Positions 37,201 to 45,547 of a DNA stretch of 64,000 nt are shown piece after piece. The stretch is from Xylanibacter oryzae DSM 17970. Lineage in GTDB: Bacteria > Bacteroidota > Bacteroidia > Bacteroidales > Bacteroidaceae. The position numbers and the translations under genes are program-made. The stretch is taken from NCBI RefSeq assembly GCF_000585355.1, contig NZ_KK073873.1, positions 1 through 64,000 on the forward strand. Reading direction: 5' to 3'. The notes beneath the pieces are model-generated. The model saw only the letters and a list, made by a program, of their open reading frames with translations, was not told where the DNA came from and ran no database searches. Within the stretch, counting starts at the first letter, position 1, and every line of letters starts with the position of its first letter.

Positions 37201-37472
37201 CATGGAACGATATTTTCAGTTCTCGCAAAATTCAGAATGCTGCATATTGGAAGATTGCCAACATTGAACTTGGTTACAACTTACCTGACAAATGGTTCAA
37301 AGGGATGATATCCGGTGCGCGTGCATATATCTCGGCACAGAATATTTATACATTTACCGGTTATCACGGTTATAACGTTGACTATGCCGGTGGAACATTC
37401 ACTCCTGGTTATAACTTCTGTTCTTTCCCGACTCCACATACATATATGTGCGGTGTCCAATTTACATTCTAA
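34266..37472 (+). CDS. SusC/RagA-family TonB-linked outer-membrane transporter
   Basis: A 1068-aa SusC-type transporter importing oligosaccharides captured by the SusD lid. Signal peptide (1-28), a carboxypeptidase-regulatory-like CarboxypepD_reg domain (about 37-115: SRVVDQDGQPLIGATVKAKG ... VSYVGYKG), a TonB box-like NQVVVVGYGTQKKADLTGSV (about 115-134), the plug (about 135-250) with VRVRGIGSFGSTAPLYVIDGVPMG and YGSRAANGVIIITTK, then the 22-stranded barrel ending in GVQFTF. It is the first gene of a five-gene PUL and has 19 nt to susD. The attached GH43 enzymes suggest arabino-oligosaccharides as cargo. Confidence 0.96.
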   Translation: MRKHLFSVMLVLSFMGGLTISPLPMLASVTQTETIHVKSRVVDQDGQPLIGATVKAKGSNVGTVTDLDGNFQLNVPANSVLLVSYVGYKGSEVAVRGRAIIDQIQLTPNDLMLNQVVVVGYGTQKKADLTGSVSIVNAEEMKKVSNSNISTMLEGKVPGVQITTDGQPGADPTVRVRGIGSFGSTAPLYVIDGVPMGTSIRDFSPNDIATIQVLKDASAGAIYGSRAANGVIIITTKNGKKDQPLKVGYSGYFGIDKISSGVYDVMNADQYSNYLGQACANSKTALPGGYSLDASTGKYHFMDNTNTDWFNEVFKTGIRQNHSVNFSGGSASSTYNVALDYFQQKGTLEGAGPNYERYNARANNTFETKFIKFRTSAVYSHSKQDNMGLSNSSEYVQGLYGDVTNVLRGTLLMQPTIKAYDSSTWVLDDKVGSASNYNYDAYGYGVYYDNIHGDISASNPLLVNNLLKRNTIVDRFVGTGSADVDLLKMIGLDSKNHHLNYKINLSYSTTHAKDNTWISAWIQSNRVYLDKSNERLTKGERTYNDALIENTLTYDGTIGLHNINLVLGQTYEEENTNTLTGWGVNFSEPYFLQLQNAAKTYSSSYEYKHALASYLARLNYNYDEKYLISAIIRRDGSSRLSKNIRWGTFPSVSLGWRFDKEKFFPISRDIVNMFKVRASYGVLGNENIGEYQYMATMNRNNMTYSFNNTPVTGSAISTYVNDNIAWEKKKTTNIGIDLAMFNNRVEFTAEWYKNRSEDLLYGVPVPTQAGVSNTSVTMNAASMDNSGFEFSVTYRNHDNPLKYDISANLSTLKNKVTSLGFGTNSYITGAYATYVGHEVGQFYGWVYEGIARTQADLDNHATQQGANIGDCLYKDVSGPDGKPDGKIDAYDQVVLGSGLPKINFGLSARLEYKNFDLSISTYGALNYHVSDDIYNSLNSCYGWGNKDVSILKANQYSSDGQTYISDVPRTYVTNNASLAWNDIFSSRKIQNAAYWKIANIELGYNLPDKWFKGMISGARAYISAQNIYTFTGYHGYNVDYAGGTFTPGYNFCSFPTPHTYMCGVQFTF

Positions 37473-37491
37473 CATAATATGGATTTTCAAT

Positions 37492-39243
37492 ATGAAACTA
37501 TATAAAATTTCACTGACCCTTTTGTTGGGTCTAGGCACGCTTACATCGTGCAATGATAAGCTGGAATTGATGAATCCAAACCAGCAAACAACAGGTACAT
37601 TTGGCAATACAGCCGATGATTTACAAGAAAGCGTAGTGGCTGCTTATAACCACATTCGTATGGAAGGTTCTTATGCTCGTGTGGGCTACACTATCGATGT
37701 ATGCCGTGGTGATGAAGCTTGGAACTCTTCACAGGTTTGGTATCTGCCTTTCGACGACCTTAACGAGTCTATTACTGATGAAATAGGTTCATGGTCTTGG
37801 CGTGAATGGTATTACACTGTCAATGTATGCAATTTCGTTCTTTCACGTTGCAACAGTGATGATACCCAACTCTCAGAGGCTATGCGCCGCATCAAGGGAC
37901 AGGTGCTGTTCCTTCGTGGGTTGTCATACTATAACCTTGCCGGATATTATCAGAATCCACCACTTATAACAGACTATAAAGATTACTCTACGCTTGAAGG
38001 TCTTTATGGCGCTAATAGCACTTTCGATGGAGTTCTTGATCAGGTAGAAAAAGATTTTCAGGAGGCTATTACTTTACTTCCTTCACGTGATGAAGGCGGA
38101 CAATGGGCTGGTGGTCGTGCTACATGTGGTGCAGCTGCCGGATATTATGCCCGTGCTCTTATGCAGCGCCATAAGTATAGCGATGCTCTTGCAGTACTTA
38201 AGGACATCATCGCCAAGAAATACGGCACATATAAGCTAATGGCAAACTATGGTGATAATTTCCGTGAAGGTCCTGAATATGAGAATAATGCCGAGAGTCT
38301 GTTTGAGGTACAGTTCCTTGATTATGGTTCACAGGGCACTGATGATGAGTGGACACCTGTAAACACTAGTGCTTATGCTACACAGGGTTCTGCTATAGAA
38401 AGTAACTTCGGCCCCGGTGCTTATGGTGGTTGGGCTGATATATCTGCTTCACCATGGTTGTATCAGCTTTTCAAGGGTGAGCGTACAACAGCCGGTAAAC
38501 TTGATCCGCGTTTATATTGGACTATTGGTACTTATGAGTCAGATTGGGAAGGTTTTGAATATGGCAATACATGTTATACATCTAAACTCACCGCTGCAGA
38601 CACAGTAGTAACAAACAATAACAACGGAGGTCTGCCTATCGCTAAGTTTACAAACATGCGTACAGGTCTATATAACAAGGTGGTAACTGGTTTGCATGAT
38701 GGTATAAATCTGCGTATGATGCGCTACTCAGATGTGTTGCTTCGTGCTGCTGAATGTGAAAATGAAGTAAACGGTCCTACACAGCAGGCTATCGACTGGA
38801 TTAATCAGGTTCGTGAACGTGCAAAGCTTGCCGACTTAAAACTTGCTGATTTCCCAACAGCCGATAAGTTGTTCGAGCAGATTGCTAATGTTGAACGTCC
38901 AAAGGAGTTCGGTTGTGAGTTCGGACGTGGTTTCGACCTCTTGCGCTGGGGCTTCTTCTACAGTGCCGACCGTTTGCATCAGTTAAAAGAACACGGTACT
39001 TTCCGCCGTTCTATCCACCATGCAAAAGATCCTGTTAGCTATTCTAATATAGCTAATGATCCAGAACTGAAGAGTTCTTACGATTCATATGTTCAGGGAC
39101 ATGAGTTCCTGCCTATTTATCAAGGTTTGCTTAATAATAATCCTAATCTTAAGGGTAATTCCGCTAATGATGGAACAGATAACTCTGTCTACTTCAGTCA
39201 GAAGGGTTGGACAATACATCCGGTGGTAAGTCTAAGCAAATAG
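37492..39243 (+). CDS. SusD/RagB-family nutrient-binding lipoprotein
   Basis: A 583-aa surface lipoprotein forming the hinged lid of the SusC transporter. The start at 37492 (MKLYKISLTLLLGLGTLTSC) gives a proper lipobox with Cys about 20; earlier in-frame ATGs fall inside susC. TPR-like helices typical of SusD are seen (IKGQVLFLRGLSYYNLAGYYQNPPL about 132-156, AAGYYARALMQRHKYSDALAVLKDI about 222-246) and the C-terminal signature RYSDVLLRAAECENEVNG with WINQVRERAKL and RPKEFGCEFGRGFDLLRWG. It is located directly behind susC and ahead of the glycan-binding lipoprotein. Confidence 0.96.
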   Translation: MKLYKISLTLLLGLGTLTSCNDKLELMNPNQQTTGTFGNTADDLQESVVAAYNHIRMEGSYARVGYTIDVCRGDEAWNSSQVWYLPFDDLNESITDEIGSWSWREWYYTVNVCNFVLSRCNSDDTQLSEAMRRIKGQVLFLRGLSYYNLAGYYQNPPLITDYKDYSTLEGLYGANSTFDGVLDQVEKDFQEAITLLPSRDEGGQWAGGRATCGAAAGYYARALMQRHKYSDALAVLKDIIAKKYGTYKLMANYGDNFREGPEYENNAESLFEVQFLDYGSQGTDDEWTPVNTSAYATQGSAIESNFGPGAYGGWADISASPWLYQLFKGERTTAGKLDPRLYWTIGTYESDWEGFEYGNTCYTSKLTAADTVVTNNNNGGLPIAKFTNMRTGLYNKVVTGLHDGINLRMMRYSDVLLRAAECENEVNGPTQQAIDWINQVRERAKLADLKLADFPTADKLFEQIANVERPKEFGCEFGRGFDLLRWGFFYSADRLHQLKEHGTFRRSIHHAKDPVSYSNIANDPELKSSYDSYVQGHEFLPIYQGLLNNNPNLKGNSANDGTDNSVYFSQKGWTIHPVVSLSK

Positions 39244-39275
39244 AAATAATACAATACATTTATCTATAAAAGATT

Positions 39276-41090
39276 ATGAAACATCTAAATAAAATAGCAT
39301 CCATTTTATGTGGTGCTGCATTTGGAATACTGGCTATTACCAGTTGCGAGGGCGGCGACTTGTACGGTGTGAATTCTCCTTCCTGGATTTCCCAGAAAAT
39401 AGACTCAATAGAAAATTCTAAGAAATCGAATGAAGAGGTGTTGGTTGGTATGCAGGAGGATGTGTACACTATCGGCAAGAGTGACTATACTTCAGGATGG
39501 TGGTCTAGCTTCTCTAAATATTACGTTGTACCAAACGGACAAAAGTGGAATGCTGTGTTAAACCTCAACCTTAACTCTAGTGATGACACTTATTATAAGA
39601 ACTTTGCCATTATCATCACAAATGATGTTGACCGCGGGGGTGCCGGATATCAGGAATATGGTGCTTACCGTTTTGATGCTACCGGTGATTCTGCCAAGTA
39701 TAATTCGCAGTGGGGTAAATATCTATATTTCAAGTATACCAACAGTACACAGTTGCTAGCTCCTGATGCCAACAATAAAGATGCAAACGTACAGAAGCTA
39801 GGTGGCAAGGTAACTATTACAGTTGACCGTACAAGTAGCAATGCTTTTAAAATAAAAATCACTAACGGTACAGTTACTAAGACTTACGAGCAACCTTATA
39901 AGCTACCTAATCTCAATGCCGATGCTTCTGATACTAACATCCGTTGCTTCCTCGTGCCAGAGGGTTCTTACATTGATTTCCTACAGACCAATATTGTTCC
40001 TATAGGTGGACTTACATCTGCTAAGGATAAGGCTCCTGTATCTATGGTACTTCAGAATGTACCTGATGAAGTCACACGAGGCACAGCACTTGACAAGGCA
40101 ATGTCAAATATCTCTGCTGAAGTTACTTATGAGGAAGGTGTGAAGAAGGTCATCCCTGCTTCAGAACTTTATATCTCTGCTATTCCAGACATGGATGTCC
40201 CTGGAGAGAAAAATCTTGTAGTTATATACAACAAGACTTTCAAAGGCGAGAATGCAGCCAAGCCTATTATTGCCTATGCCAAGTTCAATGTCGTTAACAG
40301 TATTGCATCCATAAAGATTACAACGGCGCCGACCAGAAGTCATTATTACTTCTTCAATTCTGCCGCAACAAGTGGTCTTACAGATCGCACTTTGGCTTTT
40401 GACCCTACTGGTATGGAAGTCACTGCAACTTATGCAGACGGAAGCTCAGCGGTAATTGATAATTCCAAACTTAAGTTCTCTTCTGTCCCAGCTTCAGCCG
40501 GTACTTACAACGTTACAGTTAGTACTGCAAATGGTAAGACTGATAATGTTTCTGTATCGGTATCTGAATCAGAGTCTGCATTTGTAACTCCAAATCCTAG
40601 TAACCTTGGAGCAACCGACAATACTGGCGCATGGTGGTCTGTATTTACGGATAACATTAAAGTTCCAGCCGGTAAAACTTATGTTGTATCATTCACCAAT
40701 TACAGCAGTATGGCAGGCAACTGGAATAATTTCGTAACAATACTTCGCAATTCAGTTAACAAAGAATATGCAGTGGTGCGTTCAGACAACTATGGTTGGG
40801 GCGACGGATATGCAGCATCAAGAAACAGTGGCGGACAAGCAGACTGGGCATCATGGCTAGCGGCGATGAACGGAGCAAATGTCACCGTTTATGTCACCAA
40901 CTGTAACAATGGCACCGCAGATGTGCAGGCTGTTATGAAAGGAACCAACGGAAAGACTTACGTACAGTACTATCTAGGCGTGAACACCATTGATGTAAAT
41001 GATTTGTGCTTTGCATTTACCATCGACAGTTGCCATTTGGTATTCAAATCAACTGCATCAAGTAAAAGCGCTTTTTATCATAAAGGATGA
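39276..41090 (+). CDS. Surface glycan-binding lipoprotein with duplicated domain (SGBP)
   Basis: A 604-aa lipoprotein (lipobox TSC, Cys about 24). Two related beta-sandwich-like domains lie at the ends: residues about 62-245 open with YTSGWWSSFSKYYVVPNGQKW, and about 445-600 open with NTGAWWSVFTDNIKVPAGKTY; both continue with an N-F-x-x-I-x-x-N block and close with a YxDFLQ/CHLVF strand. Between them are two bacterial Ig-like modules (about 255-345 and 350-435, the second with MEVTATYADGSSAVIDNSKL). The position after susD is that of SusE/SGBP proteins that hold polysaccharide at the cell surface. Tryptophans in the WW motif are candidate sugar stackers. No catalytic residues. Confidence 0.8.
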   Translation: MKHLNKIASILCGAAFGILAITSCEGGDLYGVNSPSWISQKIDSIENSKKSNEEVLVGMQEDVYTIGKSDYTSGWWSSFSKYYVVPNGQKWNAVLNLNLNSSDDTYYKNFAIIITNDVDRGGAGYQEYGAYRFDATGDSAKYNSQWGKYLYFKYTNSTQLLAPDANNKDANVQKLGGKVTITVDRTSSNAFKIKITNGTVTKTYEQPYKLPNLNADASDTNIRCFLVPEGSYIDFLQTNIVPIGGLTSAKDKAPVSMVLQNVPDEVTRGTALDKAMSNISAEVTYEEGVKKVIPASELYISAIPDMDVPGEKNLVVIYNKTFKGENAAKPIIAYAKFNVVNSIASIKITTAPTRSHYYFFNSAATSGLTDRTLAFDPTGMEVTATYADGSSAVIDNSKLKFSSVPASAGTYNVTVSTANGKTDNVSVSVSESESAFVTPNPSNLGATDNTGAWWSVFTDNIKVPAGKTYVVSFTNYSSMAGNWNNFVTILRNSVNKEYAVVRSDNYGWGDGYAASRNSGGQADWASWLAAMNGANVTVYVTNCNNGTADVQAVMKGTNGKTYVQYYLGVNTIDVNDLCFAFTIDSCHLVFKSTASSKSAFYHKG

Positions 41091-41096
41091 TATAGA

Positions 41097-42722
41097 ATGA
41101 AATATCTGAATATAATATTGTTGTCATTGAGCAGCCTATTTGCTATAGGCTGCTCAGGTGGCGACGCTACTGAAGACGTTAGTAAGCCCACACCTACACC
41201 GCCAAGTGGATCTGATGAGCAGTTGGCAAGTTATGTTGCACCAACATATAATGATGACTATACGTCTATTGCAAGTTGGGACAATCGTAGTAAATGGAAT
41301 CTTGCTAATGTTCATGATCCGTCTGTGATGAAAGCAGATGACGGTTACTACTATATTTATCAGACTGATGCATCTTATGGTAATGCACATATAGGACATG
41401 GACATTTTTTCTGTCGTCGTTCTAAAAACCTTGTAGACTGGGAGTTTATGGGTGCTACAATGTCAAAACTACCTGCATGGGTTAAGACCAAACTAAATGA
41501 GATTCGCTCTAATATGGGGCTATCAGCCAGCACTGTCAATTTCAGTGATGAAACGCAGTTCGGTTTCTGGGCTCCTTGTGTACGTCGTGTCAGTGCCAAT
41601 CTGTATCGAATGTATTATGTTATCACAGTTCCCGGCACAATCAATGGTGATAATACGTGGTCTGAGCGTGCTTTCATTGGTCTGATGGAGACTAGTACAC
41701 CAGCCAATGTAAGCAGTTGGGTGGATAAAGGATATGTGATTACAAACGTATCAGATAAAGAACTAAATTTTAATGTAAAGTCTAATGACTGGGCAAACTG
41801 CTATTTCAAATATAATGCCATAGACCCGTCATATATCATCACACCAAGTGGTGAACATTGGTTGGCTTATGGTTCATGGCATTCTGGTTTCGCGGCCGTT
41901 CAACTTAACGCCTCTACCGGTATGCCGCTTAAGACATTGGGGAATCCATGGGGCACAGATATTTCAGCTTATGGCAAATTGATTAATACTCGTCAAATGG
42001 GTAATCGCTGGCAGGCTTCAGAGGCTCCTGAGGTTGTATATCATAATGGTTATTATTATATGTTTATGGCTTATGATGAACTGTCTGTGGCTTATAATAC
42101 CCGAGTTGTACGTTCCACGAATATCGATGGCCCTTACGTGGGTATAGATGGCACGGATGTTACCAATAACGGAGGTGATGCATACCCTATAGTTACACAT
42201 CCGTATAAGTTCTCAAAGGGTTATGGATGGGTAGGCATATCCCATTGTGCTGTCTTCGATGACGGTAATGGCAACTGGTTCTTCTCTTCACAGGGCAGAT
42301 TTCCGGCTAATGTAGGTGGAAACGCATATAGCAATGCTATTATGATGGGACAGGTGCGCAGCATTCGCTGGACTGACGATGGCTGGCCTGTCGTGATGCC
42401 TGAGCGTTATGGTGCAGTACCACAGCCGGCGATCACTGAGAGCGAACTTGTAGGCAATTGGGAACATATCGATCTGAGCTATAATTATGCTAAACAGGAT
42501 GTAGCAATTACGATGAATTTAGCTGCCAATCATACCATTACAGCAGGAACATGGCAAGGTGCAACATGGAGCTATGATGCCACCAATAAAGTGCTTACCG
42601 CCAATGGAGTTAAGTTGTATCTGCAGCGTGAAGTAGACTGGGAGGCATCTCCCCGTAAGGCTACTATCGTCTATGCAGGCTATAATGGTAAAAAGACATA
42701 TTGGGGTAAGAAAGTAAACTAA
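41097..42722 (+). CDS. GH43 endo-alpha-1,5-L-arabinanase, lipoprotein
   Basis: A 541-aa glycoside hydrolase, lipoprotein-anchored (lipobox IGC, Cys 19). The five-bladed GH43 propeller (about 60-450) supplies the catalytic triad: base Asp74 in VHDPSVM, pKa-modulating Asp243 in AIDPSYI, acid Glu309 in ASEAPEVV. The C-terminal domain (about 460-541, ELVGNWEHIDLSYNYAKQDVAITM) resembles the extra domain of two-domain endo-arabinanases such as those of Bacteroides. It probably cuts the alpha-1,5-arabinan backbone at the cell surface. Six bases separate it from the SGBP gene. The GH43 family is certain; the arabinan specificity is likely. Confidence 0.88.
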   Translation: MKYLNIILLSLSSLFAIGCSGGDATEDVSKPTPTPPSGSDEQLASYVAPTYNDDYTSIASWDNRSKWNLANVHDPSVMKADDGYYYIYQTDASYGNAHIGHGHFFCRRSKNLVDWEFMGATMSKLPAWVKTKLNEIRSNMGLSASTVNFSDETQFGFWAPCVRRVSANLYRMYYVITVPGTINGDNTWSERAFIGLMETSTPANVSSWVDKGYVITNVSDKELNFNVKSNDWANCYFKYNAIDPSYIITPSGEHWLAYGSWHSGFAAVQLNASTGMPLKTLGNPWGTDISAYGKLINTRQMGNRWQASEAPEVVYHNGYYYMFMAYDELSVAYNTRVVRSTNIDGPYVGIDGTDVTNNGGDAYPIVTHPYKFSKGYGWVGISHCAVFDDGNGNWFFSSQGRFPANVGGNAYSNAIMMGQVRSIRWTDDGWPVVMPERYGAVPQPAITESELVGNWEHIDLSYNYAKQDVAITMNLAANHTITAGTWQGATWSYDATNKVLTANGVKLYLQREVDWEASPRKATIVYAGYNGKKTYWGKKVN

Positions 42723-42758
42723 TATAAAGTTTGAAATACTTATTTTAAAGACAGAAGA

Positions 42759-43748
42759 ATGAAATTGAGACTATTTACTTTTTATACCGTTTTGCTTTCT
42801 TGTTTTATGACAGTGAAAGCTGCCGACGGTATTACATCACCATTTGTGCATGATCCTGTGCTGGCTTATGATGGTAGCCGATATTATATATATTGTACAG
42901 GTCTGGGAATACAGGTGTATTCATCTGCCGACTTGAACAAATGGCGCGATGAACCTTCTGTGTTTGATGCCGCACCACAGTGGGCAATGAAAATGGTCCC
43001 TGGATACAAAGGACATACGTGGGCGCCCGATATCATATTCTATCAGGGTAAGTATCATCTGTTTTACAGTTGTTCTACATTTGGTAAAAACCGTTCAGCC
43101 ATAGGCCATGCAGAGAATGTCACCCTGAATCCATCTGATGCACGCTATAAATGGGAAGACAAAGGATGTATCGTCAATTCTGTTCCCGGCAGGAACGAAT
43201 GGAATGCCATAGATCCGAATGTCATCATAGATGGAGAAGGTACTCCATGGATGACGTTTGGATCATTTTGGAACGGTATTAAACTAGTCAGACTTACTGC
43301 CGATATGAATGCTGTGGCAAAGCCTGAAGAATGGTATTCTCTGTGCAAGAGAATGAATAATATTCTACCAGACAGTCTGCCAGGGGATGATGCCGTTGAG
43401 GCTCCGTTCATCTATCATCGTAGTGGATATTATTATCTTTTTGTATCGTTCGACTATTGTTGCAGAGGATTGAAAAGCAACTATAAAATAGCCATAGGTC
43501 GTTCAGTAAATATAAAAGGTCCGTATCTTGACAGAGACGGTAAGGATATGTTGCAAGGCGGAGGTAGCATACTATTAGAGGGTGATCATAAGACGTATTC
43601 TGCAGTAGGTCACTGTTCTGTCTACGATTTCGCCGGACATACATATCTTTTTGCTCACGGTTATGAAATACATGACAATGGAATGCCGCATCTTGTGAAA
43701 AGAGAATTGAAATGGACTGCCGAAGGATGGCCTGAAGTAATGCAATAA
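42759..43748 (+). CDS. GH43 arabinan endo-1,5-alpha-L-arabinosidase-like, single domain
   Basis: A 329-aa secreted GH43 enzyme with a cleavable signal peptide (near VKAADG, about residue 20) and no lipobox. The propeller has Asp32 in FVHDPVLAYD, Asp152 in AIDPNVII and Glu214 in AVEAPFIYHRSGYYYLF as triad residues, plus TFGSFWNGIKL. It lacks the C-terminal domain of its neighbour, so it is probably periplasmic and processes imported oligosaccharides, or complements the surface enzyme. It is the last gene of the PUL, followed by two tandem 33-bp repeats and a terminator. Confidence 0.88.
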   Translation: MKLRLFTFYTVLLSCFMTVKAADGITSPFVHDPVLAYDGSRYYIYCTGLGIQVYSSADLNKWRDEPSVFDAAPQWAMKMVPGYKGHTWAPDIIFYQGKYHLFYSCSTFGKNRSAIGHAENVTLNPSDARYKWEDKGCIVNSVPGRNEWNAIDPNVIIDGEGTPWMTFGSFWNGIKLVRLTADMNAVAKPEEWYSLCKRMNNILPDSLPGDDAVEAPFIYHRSGYYYLFVSFDYCCRGLKSNYKIAIGRSVNIKGPYLDRDGKDMLQGGGSILLEGDHKTYSAVGHCSVYDFAGHTYLFAHGYEIHDNGMPHLVKRELKWTAEGWPEVMQ

Positions 43749-43781
43749 AATATTGGAATTAAAAGTTTTAGAATATTAATT

Positions 43782-43848
43782 AAGGTTGTTTCCTAGATTG
43801 ACGCATAGAGATATAAGGTTGTTTTTCTAGATTGACGCATAGGGATAT
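43782..43848. repeat. Two tandem copies of a 33/34-bp unit
   Basis: Units start at 43782 and 43815 and share AAGGTTGTTT, TCTAGATTGACGCATAG-like core and GATAT, differing at three or four positions. They lie between the last PUL gene and its terminator, and the second overlaps the terminator stem. Confidence 0.85.
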
Positions 43849-43876
43849 ATGACTGTGAAGTCAAATATCCCTTTTT
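43842..43876 (+). terminator. PUL terminator
   Basis: GGGATAT (43842-43848) pairs with ATATCCC (43865-43871), with an inner TGACT/AGTCA stem, followed by TTTTTC. Confidence 0.8.
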
Positions 43877-43891
43877 CATGTGCAGAACTCT

Positions 43892-44138
43892 TCACATGAA
43901 CCATTGGTGTAGTACTTTATCAAGTTCCATCGGGTTGCGATACCGAGTATTGGATAGCTCGTCAAGGCGCATGGTGATAATTTGGTCTTCTTTGACGCAA
44001 GACTCTCGAAGATAATTGCTGAAAATATCGAGAAACAGTACTGACTTGCCACAACGACGAATACCGATAATTACCTTAATTCGTCTGTTATCGCGATGAT
44101 CTATCAACTTGTTCAGGTAATTTTCTTTCTATCTTCAT
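43892..44138 (-). pseudogene. DUF4143/AAA ATPase N-terminal remnant
   Basis: The minus strand encodes LIDHRDNRRIKVIIGIRRCGKSVLFLDIF with the Walker A segment GIRRCGKS, the start of an AAA+ DUF4143 ATPase. A start MKIERK at 44138 is separated from YLNKLIDHRDN by one extra base, and the frame ends with a stop at 43892 after about 72 codons; the remaining 300 residues are missing. It is a different subtype from the remnant at 27714. Confidence 0.75.
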
Positions 44139-44250
44139 GTTTTTATCCGATATTTATGTGTGTTTACACGTTTTTGTCGGTTAAGAAGATGTCTAAATAT
44201 TTTCGACTCACAATGTTTTATCCGATCTTTTTGTGTAATTACATATGTTT
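44139..44250. repeat. Diverged direct repeat upstream of ATPase remnant
   Basis: A segment near 44139-44173 (TTTTTATCCGATATTTATGTG...) recurs in altered form near 44215-44251 (TTTTATCCGATCTTTTTGTG...), a period of about 77 bp. No gene is present. Confidence 0.55.
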
Positions 44251-44278
44251 TCTTTCTACTAGATTGTGACTGAGTATC

Positions 44279-44785
44279 TTATATTTTGATGTTGACTCCT
44301 AATGACATCAATAGTCTTGTATAATCGTGAAAATTACTATTGCGTGAATCATATTTTCTTAAGAGCACACCAATGCATGGTCTGATAATATAATGTCCGA
44401 TATAAGCATATATACCTGCGTCGTAATACGAATACTTCCAATTATTATTTTTTTGCAAGTTATCCCCAATGCCGCATGCGGCACTCATGCTTAAATCAGA
44501 AATGCTTAGAAAAGTATAACCTATTTTGGCTCCCAACATATTGTTTGTATAATAATCTTTATTACCATTAATATTAAATAGTGCAATGGTATGTTCAAAT
44601 TCACATTTCACATACAAACGTTTTAGGATATTATACTTGAAATCAGCGCAAATCTCATAAGGCTGAAACTCATTTGAAAGTGAATTACCTTGCATGTGCA
44701 TTTCAGCTTCCATGCTGTTGGCTTGACACAAAGCATGAAGTGGAAAACCTAAAAATAAGAGTAAAATATATATATACTTATGCAT
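44279..44785 (-). CDS. Secreted hypothetical protein, small barrel-like
   Basis: A 168-aa protein from the ATG at 44785 (MHKYIYILLLFLGFPL), with signal peptide cleavage near ALCQ. The rest shows alternating hydrophobic strands: EICADFKYNILKRLYVKCEFEHTIALFNI, NMLGAKIGYTFLSI, LSMSAACGIGD, YYDAGIYAYIGHYIIRPCIGVLL, LLMSLGVNIKI. This fits a small outer-membrane barrel or periplasmic beta protein. The longer frame starting at 44836 lacks a signal peptide at its end and is less likely. A minus-strand -7 (TATATTTG) lies at 44947-44954. No family recognised. Confidence 0.6.
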   Translation of the reverse strand: MHKYIYILLLFLGFPLHALCQANSMEAEMHMQGNSLSNEFQPYEICADFKYNILKRLYVKCEFEHTIALFNINGNKDYYTNNMLGAKIGYTFLSISDLSMSAACGIGDNLQKNNNWKYSYYDAGIYAYIGHYIIRPCIGVLLRKYDSRNSNFHDYTRLLMSLGVNIKI

Positions 44786-44959
44786 AATGCTAGTTATTAA
44801 ATTTTCTGTTTTTGTAGTGTATATCCATTCCCCCAAGATAAATCTACACTTGAGACACTGAAGACCAAACGCAACGTGTTAATGATAACTTTTTCATATA
44901 AATCCTTTCTTTAAATTAATTAAGTCTTGTTTATTGTATTCTGAAACAAATATAGCAAT

Positions 44960-45410
44960 TTTTGTGATAAATTGTTCTTATTTTGCCGTGATTTGTACTA
45001 TTTTAACGCTATGTGTAGGGCGGTTGATAATTGAAAAATAATAGTGGTGCTATTTAAAACTTATACACCAACTCCATTCTCAATTATCTTGTATTCCTCA
45101 CAATATACTAATAAAAAATAAGAAAAGGCATACAAATCTCAACCAATAAACCGATCCGTTATTATTAACTTGCATGGCTTTCTTATTTCCATTATTCCTC
45201 TTCTTCGAAAGTAAGCACTATTGATTATCACACAGTTATAGCAACATGTGAACATTTTGAATACGATTTGATAGTATCAAAACCAAAGCAAACACATAAC
45301 TCTATAAATACATTTAGCAGCAAGTAGAAGTGAAAAATTGCAAGCAGTCATTCTGAAAATTACTGCTATTGGTTGGTCTTCATCATAAATCCGTATTTTA
45401 GCTTTAACCG
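44960..45410. other. Non-coding intergenic stretch
   Basis: AT-rich, with no ORF, strong hairpin or consensus promoter that I can support. Confidence 0.5.
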
Positions 45411-45437
45411 ATAGGATATTTCTTAAAATGTGTTGCA

Positions 45438-45476
45438 TTACGAAAAGTATTTGTTAAAACTAACTCTATTTCGTAA
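45438..45476. promoter_or_regulatory. Inverted repeat upstream of blaI-like gene
   Basis: TTACGAAA (45438-45445) is complementary to TTTCGTAA (45469-45476), 23 nt apart. It shares the CGAAA/TTTCG core with the palindrome at 45501-45514 and may be a secondary operator. Confidence 0.4.
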
Positions 45477-45494
45477 GTTTTAGAAATGAAAAAC

Positions 45495-45525
45495 TTGACA
45501 CGAAACTGATTTCGACATACCTTTG
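45495..45525 (+). promoter_or_regulatory. blaI-blaR1 promoter with internal operator
   Basis: TTG at 45495-45497, 20 nt, TACCTTTG at 45518-45525. The spacer holds CGAAA-CTGA-TTTCG (45501-45514), where a BlaI-type dimer would block polymerase. The ATG follows 22 nt after the -7 box. Confidence 0.6.
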
Positions 45526-45547
45526 CTTCTGTAAAACAAAAAACGCT

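Noticed and set aside
37315..37491. Earlier in-frame start for susD inside susC
   Set aside because: It would hide the lipoprotein signal peptide; the ATG at 37492 gives a proper lipobox.
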